Below are positions 54,575-64,000 of a DNA stretch of 64,000 nucleotides, piece after piece (the first letter of the stretch is position 1; each line of letters starts with the position of its first letter). Under the pieces are notes generated by a model that saw only the letters and a list, made by a program, of their open reading frames with translations, did not search any database and was not told where the DNA came from. Made by a program: the position numbers and the translations under genes. The stretch spans positions 115,533,430-115,597,429 of the forward strand of contig CM059188.1 in the NCBI GenBank assembly GCA_030323885.1. Reading direction: 5' to 3'. The stretch comes from Branchipolynoe longqiensis (taxonomy: Eukaryota > Annelida > Polychaeta > Phyllodocida > Polynoidae).

Positions 54575-55800
54575 TTTTTTTGTAAATATAGTTTATTCAT
54601 TGAATAAAGCTTTTTGTCAGCGCCGTGGCACTGGTCTTCCAGCCATGTGACAATACAGTTATTTACAATATATGCAGCTAGCCCAAATCAGCTGAAATAA
54701 CAATATCAAACATTCAAAGACTTACATTTGGTATAGTTTGACAATTCACATACAAAAATAGCAGTTATATGTTGTATTCCTACACACTTGATACATACAT
54801 GTGTATTGATTAGACCTTTACATTACGGAGTGGTTAGGTACATAGTTTTCCTTCATAGGTTTGTATGCCTACTATGTTATGAATTGCAAAACTATCATGT
54901 TGTTGGAGTTAACATTTTGAGATGGAGTGAGTGTTAGTAGAATGGTTTGTTTATTCTGTTAGATAGAGTGTGGTTAGCTTACAGGGTTATGCTTAAAAGG
55001 TTAATACCTCAGGTGTGTTTTTTGACTACATGAAGTAGTTTGAGTAAGTAGGTTGTTAGTAATGATGGGATAAACAATGCTTGGAGGATTGTATGTTTCA
55101 GTCATTTAGTAGTCTAGTACATACTTTATTAGTGTCTATGTTTGTACAAAGACCCCATAATACCAAGACAGCTCACTCAGCCTGTACTGTGTAATCAAAA
55201 TGATCAAACCCACCACGTGGTGCGCTGGCCGTTCCCCCGCTAAATAGATGCCACAATATATGCACAAATGTATATATGAATGTGAAAGCTGTGTGACGAT
55301 GGCGACGATGATGTGTGCCTGTTCATAGCAATCCGATATTGATGTGTATTCACGCTTACCCGCCTCATGCATGATATAACCGTATGTGTTTACATGTGAA
55401 ACACCAACCAGCAGCTGGGTCAATCAAACCCACCACAAGGTGGCACCGCAAAATTTACATTAGATGGGAGAGATAGGGAGTGAGCCGTCCCAGTACCATA
55501 GGGCCCCCGGTCTATAGCAATACTACCAGACTGATATACCTTTCCGAATTTGCTGGGCAAATAATTTGTACGGTGGATAACTTGGTTTGTTGGCAGCAGG
55601 CAAAGGAGCGCGTGGGGTGGTGGGAGGGGGTAGGGTGGCCATAGGTGCTTATAATAGATAGCTAATTAAATATGGCGACCTCATCACTAGGCCTGTAGAA
55701 GGGCCTGATTTGCTTGGTGAAATCTTACCAGGTTCTTGAATTCTAGTTGTGTTTGTGCATGTCTAATTCTGACTGGGAGTTCATTCCATAATTTGCTGCC
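54575..55800 (-). mobile_element. CR1/L2-like LINE 3' end
   Basis: The minus frame at 55690-55800 ends an ORF2 (SKLWNELPVRIRHAQ.. FKNLVRFHQANQALLQ-stop). It is followed by about 1.1 kb of 3' UTR to a terminus with AATAAA and an A run. Terminal sequence CTTTTTGTCAGCGCCG on plus is shared with 61396-62504. Confidence 0.7.
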
Positions 55801-55856
55801 TTAATTAATGAAAGCAGTCTTTGTCGCATCGCGACCGACAGCATGATGATGATGAT
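55800..55856 (+). mobile_element. LINE 3' tail with (ATG)n
   Basis: AATGAAAGCAGTCTTTGTCG then GCATGATGATGATGATAT; identical in type to the ends at 1483 and 61064. Confidence 0.65.
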
Positions 55857-56171
55857 ATATTTGCATAAGTGTATAAATATATTTAATACAAAGTCCAAGA
55901 TGCAATTTTTCCCACAAATAGTTGCTAATTTAATATGTTGTGAACAACATATTAAAATCATGGAACTGATAACTATATTGGTTGATATAACAGGTAAAGT
56001 CAAGGTCGGTAATTCATTGGTAGTTAGTTACCTGTCAATATATCACGGATCACACCAGCCTGGCAGGGGATGATTACAGAATAGGCAGTGTTTGAGATGA
56101 GGTGAGGTGAGGTGGGGTGAGGTGAGGTGAGGTGAGGGGAGGGGAGGCGAGGCACGTGGCTTCACGAAGGA
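55857..56171. other. No gene seen; short GAGGT array at 56092-56150
   Basis: AT-rich unique sequence with a 5-bp (GAGGT)n array near the end. Confidence 0.5.
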
Positions 56172-56497
56172 TTGGTTGGTTAGGTTTTGGAGTTTTATGT
56201 CCTGACAATATCTAAGTTCATATCAGGACGGATAGCGACTTGTGATAGTGCCCAATGATCGTGACTTCATAGTGCTACCCCACTGGGCGACTAGGCCACC
56301 AGCAACATGACCCAATTTCCTACTCAGTCACATTATCCTGACACTGAGCTAACCAGTTCTTGCATTATCCTAATAATGCCAAGCACCTGGCTAAGAAGCG
56401 ACAAGTATACATGTTCAAGTCATCGGTTTGATTCACCCAGATCCCACAATCTACCAAAACTGGAGACAGATGCTCAACTCATTCGGCTTTCACGTCA
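56172..56497 (-). repeat. SINE, head A with long tail
   Basis: GGTTTTGGAGTTTTATGTCC to CAACTCATTCGGCTTTCACG. Confidence 0.8.
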
Positions 56498-56649
56498 AGC
56501 TACCCGAAGGGTCGGCAGTGTAATGTGGCGAGAGCTGAGGACTCACAGATTGCAGGTGCAATTGGATCATGATTGGATGGCTATGTGGGGGACAATGCCC
56601 TCTGACGGCACAGAAGGGAACTGCGCTGCGTTGTGGCAATATCCAAGAA

Positions 56650-57140
56650 ATGAGTGTCATGAATTGTGTTGAGAGAGTGGCGTGAGAGTGACTTGTGAGG
56701 CCTGAAAGTAAGAGTGACTGGTGAGACTGAGAGAGTGCTGGGAGAGTGAGTGGTGAGGCTTGAGATATAATATGGGGAATTGGCTGAGAGAGTGCTGTGA
56801 GAGTGAGGGGTGAGGGTTTAGATATAATATGGGGAATTGGCTGAAAGAGTGCTGTGAGAGTGAGAGGTGAGGCTTGAAAGTGAGAATGATTGGTGAGAGA
56901 GTACTGTGAGAGTGAGGTGTTTAAAACAAAACATGGGGCATTGGCTGAGAGACTGCTGTGAGAGTGAGTAGTGAGGCTTGCGATATAATATGGGGAATTG
57001 ACTGAGAGAGTGCTGGGAGAGTGAGTAGTGAGGCTTGAGATATAATATGGGGAATTGACTGAGAGAGTGCTGAGAGAGTGAGTGGTGAAGCTTGACATAT
57101 ATTATTGGGAATTGACTGAGAGAATGCTGCGAGAGTGAAT
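56650..57140. repeat. Approximately 58-bp minisatellite
   Basis: Units built from GAGAGTGCTGTGAGAGTGAG, GTGAGGCTTGAGATATAATA and TGGGGAATTGGCTGA, eight or so copies with some partial units. Confidence 0.85.
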
Positions 57141-57145
57141 GGCTG

Positions 57146-57428
57146 TTACACCGACTTGTGACTGCACACTCATGGCGACTTTATAGTGCTGCCCCACTGG
57201 TAGACCAGGCCGCCAGTCCTATGTCCTGCTATCCCAGTCAGTCACATTATCCTGTAATCTGATACCTAGCCAACCAGTCCTTGCCGTATCCTAATAATGC
57301 TGAGTGGCAGGTTAGGAAGCTATACATATACATTTTTGTAAGTCATTGGTTTGACTCGACTGGGAAACAAACTCCCGACGTTCTTCACAGGAGGCCTGCG
57401 CTCTATCGATTCAGCCACCTCGCCAGGT
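57146..57428 (-). repeat. SINE, head B, tail end missing
   Basis: ACCGACTTGTGACTGCACAC to CGATTCAGCCACCTCGCCAG. Confidence 0.8.
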
Positions 57429-57429
57429 A

Positions 57430-57537
57430 TGCCTTATGTTTGACTTTTTTCGCTTATTAGTAACCCTGACCTGTACCAGCGCCAATCGTCACTAAATGTC
57501 ATGCACTATTAGATAACATTTACTAAACAAACAGGAC
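57430..57537. repeat. 105-bp repeat, first copy
   Basis: TGACCTGTACCAGCGCCAAT and CAATCGTCACTAAATGTCAT are repeated at 59153-59255. Both copies follow the head end of a minus-strand SINE. Confidence 0.65.
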
Positions 57538-57783
57538 AGGATTATATAAATCAGCCTGCCTGATGTTAGTGTGAAACATTCTTAGCATACCCGTTTTAAA
57601 GTAGTTACCAGAACGCAGTAGTTACTAGAACGACAAACCCCTCCTATTATATGCAGTGTTATTTGTCATGTATTCCACGTTCCTTCCCACTACTAGTACA
57701 TTCCATGTCCTCCCTAAGAACTCATCGTACCCGTCTCCCGTCACGAACACTCCGACCTTCTCCAGTAGGCTAATGCCTCATGA

Positions 57784-57926
57784 CTGATTGGTAGTTGGAG
57801 TTTTGCGTCCTGAAACATCTAAGGTCATATCAGATCGGGTACCGACTTGTGAAAGTGCTCACTCATGGCTACTTTATAGTGCTACACAACTGGGAAATGA
57901 GGCTGCCGGCACCATGACCCGATACA
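57784..57926 (-). repeat. SINE long-tail fragment
   Basis: GTAGTTGGAGTTTTGCGTCC to ACCATGACCCGATAC; no middle or head. Confidence 0.75.
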
Positions 57927-57944
57927 GTTCTGACCAATTGGATT

Positions 57945-59136
57945 TTGTTTGTTTGTTGTTGTTTTACGTCCTAGCAAAATCTAAGGTCATATCAGGACGG
58001 GTACTGACTTGTGACTGTGCGCACTCATGGTGAATGTATAGTGCTGCCCCACTGGAAGACCAGGCAACCAGCACCATGACCTGATATCCCACTCAGTCAC
58101 ATTATCCTGACACTGAGCCAACCAGTCCTTGCCCTATCCTAATAATGCCGAGAGCCAGGCTAGGAAGTGACAAGTATCAATCTTATAAGTCATTGTGTAA
58201 AAATATACAGATTTTCGGTTGGCAAACATCATTATTATTCTCGGGCGACGGAGTGGGAACCATGACTATGTAACAGAGAAGCAATGGGTGCCCTTCTCGC
58301 TTTGTGACATGAGCGCCTATGTGGAAATGTGATAACACATAGCGACCGACTATGTGATGTGATGTTTGTACTTAAAACTTAATAATTATTGAAAGTTTCC
58401 CCTCATGCACCGCAAAGAGTACGATTGAAGGAGAGGAGCATTGATATATGTTTGTTGTAACTGTCTGCAACTACCTGTTGCCACGGGACCGATGGACAAG
58501 CACACCCAGCCATCCTGCATACATTATGGACACCACCTGCAGCTGGAGTTGAGTGACAGCTGCCCCCTATTAGCAGATTAGGGCGTCACCCACCCAGGCC
58601 AGAGAGGGTGTCTGATAGGCTGGCTGTGTGAGTCCAGTCACCTACATTCCTTATACCTGACACACATATCCAACTTGAGGACTATCCACTTTCTACACTC
58701 GAACGAGCAACATCTATTCCAAAAGACACTGAGATGTGTGCAACAACCATTGGACTCAGGTTCAATGGGCTGTAGGCACTGATTCTGATATACACAAGCA
58801 AGAGTCATGCAGATCTGTGTAGGCAGTTGGTAAGGAGTGAGGGTGCTAGGTCACCAGTAGGTGAACAGGAGTTGATGCCAATAAAGCGCAACCTCTTCAC
58901 TGTCAATCTTGCGCGACTTGTCTTCCTTTCTTCGTTATTAGTTGTAGAGAATTCCAGGTGGGGACTGACAGACAGTTGTCAGAACACACCTGTGGAGCAT
59001 AGCAATGTTTGGGATTCACACGGCTGAGTACCGACATCTTGCAATTGATTTGACTCGACCAGGGTTCGAACCCACGACCCCACGATCTACCAACACGGGA
59101 GATCAACGCTCTAACTCATTCGGCCATCCCGTCTGG
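57945..59136 (-). repeat. SINE, head A with long tail, split by a solo LTR
   Basis: Tail and middle at 57945-58195, remainder of middle and head at 59044-59136 (GGGTTCGAACCCACGACCCC, CATTCGGCCATCCCGTCTGG). Together they form one complete SINE. Confidence 0.85.
58196..59043 (+). mobile_element. Solo LTR, family Y
   Basis: 848 bp beginning TGTAAAAATATACAGATTTT and ending ACCGACATCTTGCA (TG..CA). It lies between ATTG (58192-58195) and ATTG (59044-59047), a 4-bp target duplication inside a SINE. AATAAAG at 58880 is a plausible poly(A) signal. Non-coding. A diverged inverted copy lies at 18303-19182. Confidence 0.8.
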
Positions 59137-59152
59137 TCCCGCGCTCGGTGGG

Positions 59153-59255
59153 CCTTATGTGGACAGTGTTTTCGCTGATTGGTAAACCTGACTTGTACCA
59201 GCGGCAATCGTCACTAAATGTCACACGCTATTAGATGACCTTTACTAAACCAACA
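59153..59255. repeat. 105-bp repeat, second copy
   Basis: TGACTTGTACCAGCGGCAAT and CAATCGTCACTAAATGTCAC; see 57430-57537. Confidence 0.65.
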
Positions 59256-59572
59256 CCGAACGCGGTGGCCTAATCGGTAGAGCGCCGGCTTCGCGTGTGG
59301 AAGGTGGGCAGTTTGGTTCCCAGTCCAGTCAAATCAATGACTTAAAAATGTATAGTGTCATTTCCTAGTCTGGGGCTCGGCATTATTAGGACAGTGCAAG
59401 TACTGATAGGCTCATTGTCAGGATAGTGTGACCCAGTGGGAAATTGGGTCTTGGATCCAGCGGCCTGATTTCCCAATGGAGCAGCCCTACAAAGTCGCCA
59501 TGAGTGCACACTGTCACAAGTCGGTACTCTTAGATGTTGCCAAGATGCAAAACTCCAACAAACAAGCTAAAT
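59256..59572 (+). repeat. SINE, head B with long tail
   Basis: The best-preserved B head: ACGCGGTGGCCTAATCGGTA (A box) and GTTTGGTTCCCAGTCC (B-box region). It ends AGATGCAAAACTCCAACAAA. Confidence 0.85.
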
Positions 59573-60094
59573 AAACATCACAGGATCATCAGTCCGCCTT
59601 ATGTCACTGTCATTGTCACTATCACTGTCACTGTCACTATCACTGTCACTGTCACTGTCATTGTCATTGTCATTGTCACTGTCACTGTCACTGTCACTGT
59701 CACTGTCACTGTCACTGTCACTGTCACTGTCATTGTCACTGTCACTGTCACTGTCACTGTCACTGTCACTGTCACCATCACCGTCATTGTCATTGTCGTT
59801 GTCACTGTCACTGTCACTGTCACTGTCACTGTCACTATCACAGTCACCATCACTCTCACTCTCACTGTCACTATCACTGTCACTCTCACTGTCACTGTCA
59901 CTATCACAGTCACCATCACTCTCACTCTCACTGCCACTCTCACTCTCACTGTCACTGTCACTGTCACTGTCACTGTCACTGTCACTGTCACTGTCACTGT
60001 CACTGTCACTGTCAGTGTGAATGATTCTCAACGGATCAGTTTTAAAAGTTTCATTTATGGCAGCAGACGACATTTTTGCGATAGCAGACGACAA
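59567..60094 (-). CDS. Possible SD-repeat ORF or first exon
   Basis: A 175-codon minus-strand frame starts [18 protein letters not shown] at 60094 and runs [11 protein letters not shown] into the hexamer array as (SD/SE/ND)n, ending [12 protein letters not shown]. The 27 residues before the array lie in unique sequence, and a CpG-rich segment lies immediately upstream. It could be a real acidic N-terminus on the strand of the PDE8-like gene. It could equally be a chance frame continuing into a satellite. Not recognised as any family. Confidence 0.25.
   Translation of the reverse strand: MSSAIAKMSSAAINETFKTDPLRIIHTDSDSDSDSDSDSDSDSDSDSDSESESGSESESDGDCDSDSDSESDSDSDSESESDGDCDSDSDSDSDSDSDNDNDNDGDGDSDSDSDSDSDSDNDSDSDSDSDSDSDSDSDSDNDNDNDSDSDSDSDSDSDSDNDSDIRRTDDPVMFI
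59597..60015. repeat. GTCACT hexamer array
   Basis: About 420 bp of (GTCACT)n with GTCATT, ATCACT and CTCACT variants. On minus it encodes (SD)n; other frames give (TV)n and (LS)n. Confidence 0.9.
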
Positions 60095-60300
60095 ACTGAA
60101 GCCAGTGCCGAGAGCCTCGCTGTGATTCAGCGCGTGTTGGGTTCCTCGACCCGCCTAGTTAAGCGCGGTGGGGCGTATGTCACGTGCTGACCCCGTGCAT
60201 CCCAATTGGACTCCCACGTGCGCGTAGTCCATTAATCCATTTAAGTAACGACAGCGTCCAATGAGGGATCACCCGGTTTTCTGCTTCTGTTCTATTTGTG
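60095..60300 (-). promoter_or_regulatory. CpG-rich unique segment, possible promoter
   Basis: Contains GTCACGTGCTG and CCACGTGCGCG (E-box CACGTG twice), CCAATGAGGG and CCCAATTGGAC (CCAAT-like on either strand) and many CpGs in an otherwise CpG-poor window. Lies directly upstream of the SD-repeat frame. Promoter role is inferred. Confidence 0.25.
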
Positions 60301-60459
60301 CTGTAATGTTTCATGAACGTCGCTTGTTATATATATATATATATATACATATAAACAGTTGGCCCCAATAAACAGAACAAAGATAAGACTGATGTGGTTG
60401 AGAAGAAGATATATATTCTCTGGCGGAGATATATTAAATGCCCACCTAAAGTTAAAATT

Positions 60460-60645
60460 GAAGGCGTTAAGGCCAGGCGCAGCTGGCATACAGTGCACAG
60501 GGCCGCTCATAGGGGGCGCCACTGGGCCTATGTCATACTAACAGGGTCAGCTAGATCAGATACAGCGCTAACTATTACATAGGGAACTGAAGATCGGTAG
60601 TGTCCTTGTTTATATTCCCATAATGGATTATATAGCAGCAGGTGG
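60460..60645 (-). repeat. GTATAA-end / GCGCCAC family repeat
   Basis: GGGGGCGCCACTGGG core and TCCTTGTTTATATTCCCATA end; close to 9166-9400. Confidence 0.6.
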
Positions 60646-61063
60646 TATGCAGGTATTGCAATACCTCAGGGAGTTTAACGCCCCTGCCCTGCAAAGTTGT
60701 AAACCACTGCCTTGTGGTACAGGTTCTTGACAGAACCGAAGGCTAAGGGAGCAAACCCTAAACAGAAAACCATGTCACTGTGGCAGCATTAAGGGCGGTT
60801 GATGTATGGAACTCCCAACATCTCGCGACCAGCCACTGCAGGGACAAATAGTTTTGCGCCTGTCTTGACATGTTCTTGCCGGTGTGAAACATCTATTTGC
60901 TCCCCGAGAGAGTGCCGCTGGTAACTTGCAAAAGCCAGCAGCACTTCAACACTTTTGCAGGCAGCTTTCATGAAATGTACAACCGCACAAAGGAGAGCGG
61001 CAGTCAAGTAATGAAAGCAGTCTTTGTCGCATCGCGACCGACTGCATGATGATGATGATGATG

Positions 61064-61064
<1 letters not shown>
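60643..61064 (+). mobile_element. LINE 3' region with (ATG)n tail
   Basis: GGTATGCAGGTATTGCAATA, CACTGCAGGGACAAATAGTT, GCAGGCAGCTTTCATGAAAT and CAGTCTTTGTCGCATCGCGA, then (ATG)6 and (TA)n. Most complete copy of this unit. Confidence 0.65.
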
Positions 61065-61087
<23 letters not shown>

Positions 61088-61101
<14 letters not shown>

Positions 61102-61250
61102 GTGTGATGTGTGAGCATTATCCGAGTATAAAGGCACGGAAGGGAATTATTACTATTATTCTTCTATTACATTATCTAGCAACCATTATCCTCGATGTAT
61201 TCACCTCCTATACAACATACTGCTACCGGTTGCACCACCTTCAGCCCCCA
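61088..61250 (+). repeat. GTATAA-end / GCGCCAC family repeat
   Basis: GTGAGCATTATCCGAGTATA then AAGGCACGGAAGGGAA, preceded by (TA)n; core GTTGCACCACC near 61230 is diverged. Confidence 0.5.
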
Positions 61251-61395
61251 CCTGAACTAAGGGCGTTCCTATCGTCATTCGAGCCCTGGAATGTTATTCT
61301 TTTATTACTACGGCTCAGGCAAAATGTTCCCTATGCCAGAGAATACATTAACCTCAACCCACTTCTTGTTGTCTTGTTCATTTTGTACTTTTTTT

Positions 61396-62504
61396 AAATT
61401 TTTTTTTTTTTGGTAAATATTTTTATTCATCTGAATACATATTTTGTCAGCGCCGGGGCACTGGTCTTCCAGCCATCGGAGTGGTCGCATTTCATCTGTA
61501 CATAGTGGAAGTGGAATATGTTGCATTGTGTGCAGCACAACCCATTCTGAACATAAAAGAAAGTGGGGGAGCAGCCTATGCTGCATAGTGTACAGCATAT
61601 GTACTGAACATAGTGCAAGGTATCTATATGCATCAAGATAGAGTGTGCAGTAATGTACACTAGTGGTTAAATCATATGCTGTGTGTGTATATCAGTTAGA
61701 TTTGGTTTTAATAACGGTTAGTCTTTAAATAGTGCCATGTTGTGCATGTATAGTGGTTTATATTGTGTGCATTGCTGGTTGAAGATGTAGTTATGTAGTG
61801 GTGGTAATGGGTCTAAAGATGGGGTAGTGATTCTCGAGTCATTGAGTTATAATAGTTGTTTTGTCAAATGTGGATGGGGGGGGAGGGGTTCATGGGTAGG
61901 GGGCGCGGACACGCAGGGAGAGAGCAGGCATGAGAGAGGGCGAAGTCAATGGGTCGTTCAGCAGGTCGTATTATATATTTGCAGTGCCAGGTTTTGGGCC
62001 TGAATAACCAGGTGAGCTCTGTATGCATTTTTAAAGGCAAGGATTGAACCCGCTTCTCTGGTTTTGGTTGGGAGCTCATTCCACATGACACTTCCTTTGT
62101 AAATCGGAGCTCTCATTAACTTATTTGTATTAGGGTTGGGCACCCCAAGCAGAGTCGATGTCCCCCTTCTCGTTACCCTGGTTGTGCGATCTATGTATTT
62201 GTCATCACTCGCACGTTTATACATCAACGTCATTAGGTGTAGGTTCCTACGTACATCCAGAGTGTCCAGCCCTGCTCTGCTATGCATTTCAACCACACTT
62301 AGTATCTTGCCTTTGAATACTGTTCTGAGGGCTCTGTTTTGCGTTCTTTGTAATTTGGTCTCTTGCTGCTTCGTTAGTGATCCATAGATGATATCATTGT
62401 AGTCTATAATTGGTAATATTGTTGACTTGTACAGCTGCAGCGCAGTATTCTCACTTACATATGTCCTTATTTTTCTGAATGTGTTCATTTTTAGTGCCAG
62501 ACTA
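61396..62504 (-). mobile_element. CR1/L2-like LINE 3' part with poly(A)
   Basis: ORF2 C-terminus at 61958-62504 followed by a 3' UTR ending GATGAATAAAAATATTTACC and an A run on minus, so a poly(A)-tailed insertion. Related to 54575-55800. Confidence 0.75.
61958..62504 (-). pseudogene. LINE ORF2 C-terminal domain, 5'-truncated
   Basis: About 180 codons from LKMNTFRKIRTYVSENT to a stop: LQLYKSTILPIIDYNDIIYG, RTQNRALRTVFKGK, GLDTLDVRRNLHLMTLMYKR and SVMWNELPTKTREA. This is the post-RT region found in CR1/L2/Daphne-type LINE proteins. No stop within the retained part; RT and endonuclease are missing. Confidence 0.75.
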
Positions 62505-62735
62505 TATATATATATATGTGTTGTATAAGCATTATACGAGTATAATTGTCCGTAAACTGATTATCCTCTAAGTGTCCCCTGGTTGCACCATGTTCTGACA
62601 CTTCTCAACTACTGACAGTTAACAACTCAAGCGGACTCGGCAAGCTCCCCTCCTTGCCTGGTCCGGCCACCTGGCCTATTCAGCTGTCACGGCTCGGCCT
62701 TTCGCCTGTACCACTCGTGTGAAAAAGTATATATA
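62505..62735 (+). repeat. GTATAA-end / GCGCCAC family repeat
   Basis: GTTGTATAAGCATTATACGA then GTATAATTGTCCG after (TA)n; GGTTGCACCATG at the core position. It truncates the LINE at 62504. Confidence 0.5.
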
Positions 62736-62831
62736 TATATAATATACCAACAGACAACGATAGATTATATATATTCTGAGAGAAGACCATTATAGCACCA
62801 AGTGGTAGCCTGATGGTAGATATATGATATA

Positions 62832-62922
62832 TATAGTCACCATACGTGTGCACTCTCACAGGTCGGTACCCATCCTGATGTGTCTTTAGATGTTGCCAGG
62901 ACGTAAAACTCCAACAACTAAC
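62832..62922 (+). repeat. SINE long-tail end
   Basis: TCACAGGTCGGTACCCATCC to GCCAGGACGTAAAACTCCAA. Confidence 0.75.
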
Positions 62923-63167
62923 CTACCAGCAGAAGCTATACATAGATAGCTATGCTCAGTTTTCAAATCTGATAACTTTTCCATCCGATAACTTTGTTTA
63001 TTTGCTCGTTTCAAATAAGACATGGTGTGTAGTATATGACAAGAATGTGCAATTGTGTATTTTGCAAGGCCGATGAAGACAGAAAAAAGTGGTTGCAAGC
63101 TCTCGAAGCAGTTTTTAATAGTCATTAAATGTAATCCACTCATATCTGAGGAATACATGAATAGTTG

Positions 63168-63482
63168 GTTGGTCGTTAGAGTTTCAAGTCCTGGAAACAT
63201 CTTAGGTTATATCAGGGTGGCTACCGACTTGTGACAGTGCACACTCATGGCAACTTTATCGTGCTTCCCAAGTGGGAGACCACGCCCCCAGCACCATGAC
63301 CTGGTATCCCACTTAGTCACATTATCTTGACACTGAGACAACCAGTCCTTGCCCTATGATAAGTATGCCAAGCACCTGACAAGGAAGCGATAAGTATAAA
63401 GTTTTAAATCATTGGTTTGACTTGACCGGGGTTCGAACCTGTGGGTTCGAATCCCACTATATACCAAAACCGGGAGACGGAT
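63168..63482 (-). repeat. SINE, head A (partial) with long tail
   Basis: GTCGTTAGAGTTTCAAGTCC to ACCGGGGTTCGAACCTGTGG; the 5' part of the head is replaced at the junction with the GC-rich element. Confidence 0.8.
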
Positions 63483-63526
63483 GCTTGATGCACGAAAAGG
63501 AAGAGAGGAAGGCGGGGGTGGAAATA

Positions 63527-64000
63527 AGGCGTTTTTATTTACGCCTCACAGACAGAGCATACAGAGTAAGGGAGCAACAAGGGTAAATAAGGAATAAGCT
63601 GAGGAAGGTAAGGAAGCTCATGAGGAGCGGAGTAATGAATAAAAGCAATACAGGAGGAGCAGTGAAGAAATGTACATGATAAATAAAGTAATAAAGTTCA
63701 GGCAGAGTAAAAAAGTCTGTGGGTGTTCTGTGAGGGGGTGCCCAGGAGCCCTCCACCAAAAAAGGCGGAGAGGGCTCGCGGCGCGCCCGAGGGGGCGAGG
63801 CGGAGGATGCGGACAGAGAGGAGGACCGCATCAGGGGTCAGGTTCCCTCTGGGGGCGGCGAGCGTACGGGGCCTGCATTGACATGGAGCGGGCGGCCAAA
63901 AAGGAGGAGGCCCGCTCCTTGGCGGGGTCCGGTGAGGAGGTCCGACGAGGGTCGAGCAGGGGGGCAGCAAAATCCTCAGGGCTGGCTGGGGTGGTGGTCG
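63527..64000 (-). mobile_element. 3' end of a second DIRS-like element
   Basis: Minus-strand GC-rich sequence. CGAGCCCTCTCCGCC then GGTGGAGGGCTCCTGGGC parallels CGAGCCCTCTCCTCTG then GGTTGAGGGCTCCTCGGGC at the B1 start of the element at 38078-42862. AATAAA (plus 63534-63539) lies in the loop of a hairpin with AGGCGT/ACGCCT stems at 63527-63546. A minus frame ends ARSMSMQAPYARRPQREPDP-stop near 63825; not identified. The element continues beyond the window. Confidence 0.55.

Noticed and set aside
56650..57140. CRISPR-like repeat-spacer array
   Set aside because: Eukaryotic context; the units are a continuous minisatellite without unique spacers.
59256..59350. Functional tRNA gene
   Set aside because: The A- and B-box-like motifs belong to the SINE head; the cloverleaf is degenerate and followed by the SINE middle, as in the other copies.

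Overview
The window is eukaryotic and almost certainly from an invertebrate animal. It carries spliced coding exons with GT-AG borders, tRNA-derived SINEs including one resembling the animal MetaSINE type, several LINE clades, MITEs, solo LTRs, a DIRS-like retrotransposon and kilobase-scale satellites. No bacterial operon, CRISPR array, rRNA or functional tRNA gene is visible. I cannot name the species.

The only host gene I can identify is on the minus strand: two consecutive coding exons (36055-36222, then 2416-2556) of a PDE8-type cyclic-nucleotide phosphodiesterase. They encode the linker before the PAS domain and the first half of the PAS domain. The exons join in phase 0 across a 33.5 kb intron that holds more than half of the mobile DNA listed here. 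Sequence above 36.2 kb lies upstream of these exons in the gene sense. No further certain exon was found there, although 59567-60300 (a serine-aspartate repeat ORF beside a CpG-rich unique segment, same strand) could be a first exon of this or another gene.

Layout. 1-12 kb: SINEs, fold-back elements and three TTAA-flanked elements with related GTCACA-type termini. 12-20 kb: LINE 3' ends, MITEs and a solo LTR. 20-31.5 kb: four large satellite blocks separated by SINEs and MITEs. 31.5-36 kb: nested palindromes, an I-type LINE 3' half and the PDE8 exon. 36-43 kb: another TTAA element and a nearly intact GC-rich DIRS/Ngaro/PAT-like element with split direct repeats. 43-56 kb: a 63-bp minisatellite beside an I-type LINE that was split by a solo LTR, itself invaded by an RTE-like LINE and a MITE, followed by Jockey-like and CR1/L2-like LINE pieces. 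56-64 kb: more SINEs, a second solo LTR, a hexamer satellite, a CR1/L2-like LINE end and the edge of a second DIRS-like element.

The most notable observations are: (i) the split-repeat retrotransposon with open gag and RT/RNase H frames but no room for a tyrosine recombinase, and a polyadenylation signal placed in a hairpin; (ii) a set of TTAA-associated elements that share termini while each has a different satellite-like interior; (iii) a SINE family built from interchangeable heads and tails whose body also sits in the 3' UTR of the I-type LINE; (iv) nested insertions that can be dated relative to each other. All coordinates and similarities were read by eye, so repeat boundaries are good to a few to a few tens of bases.
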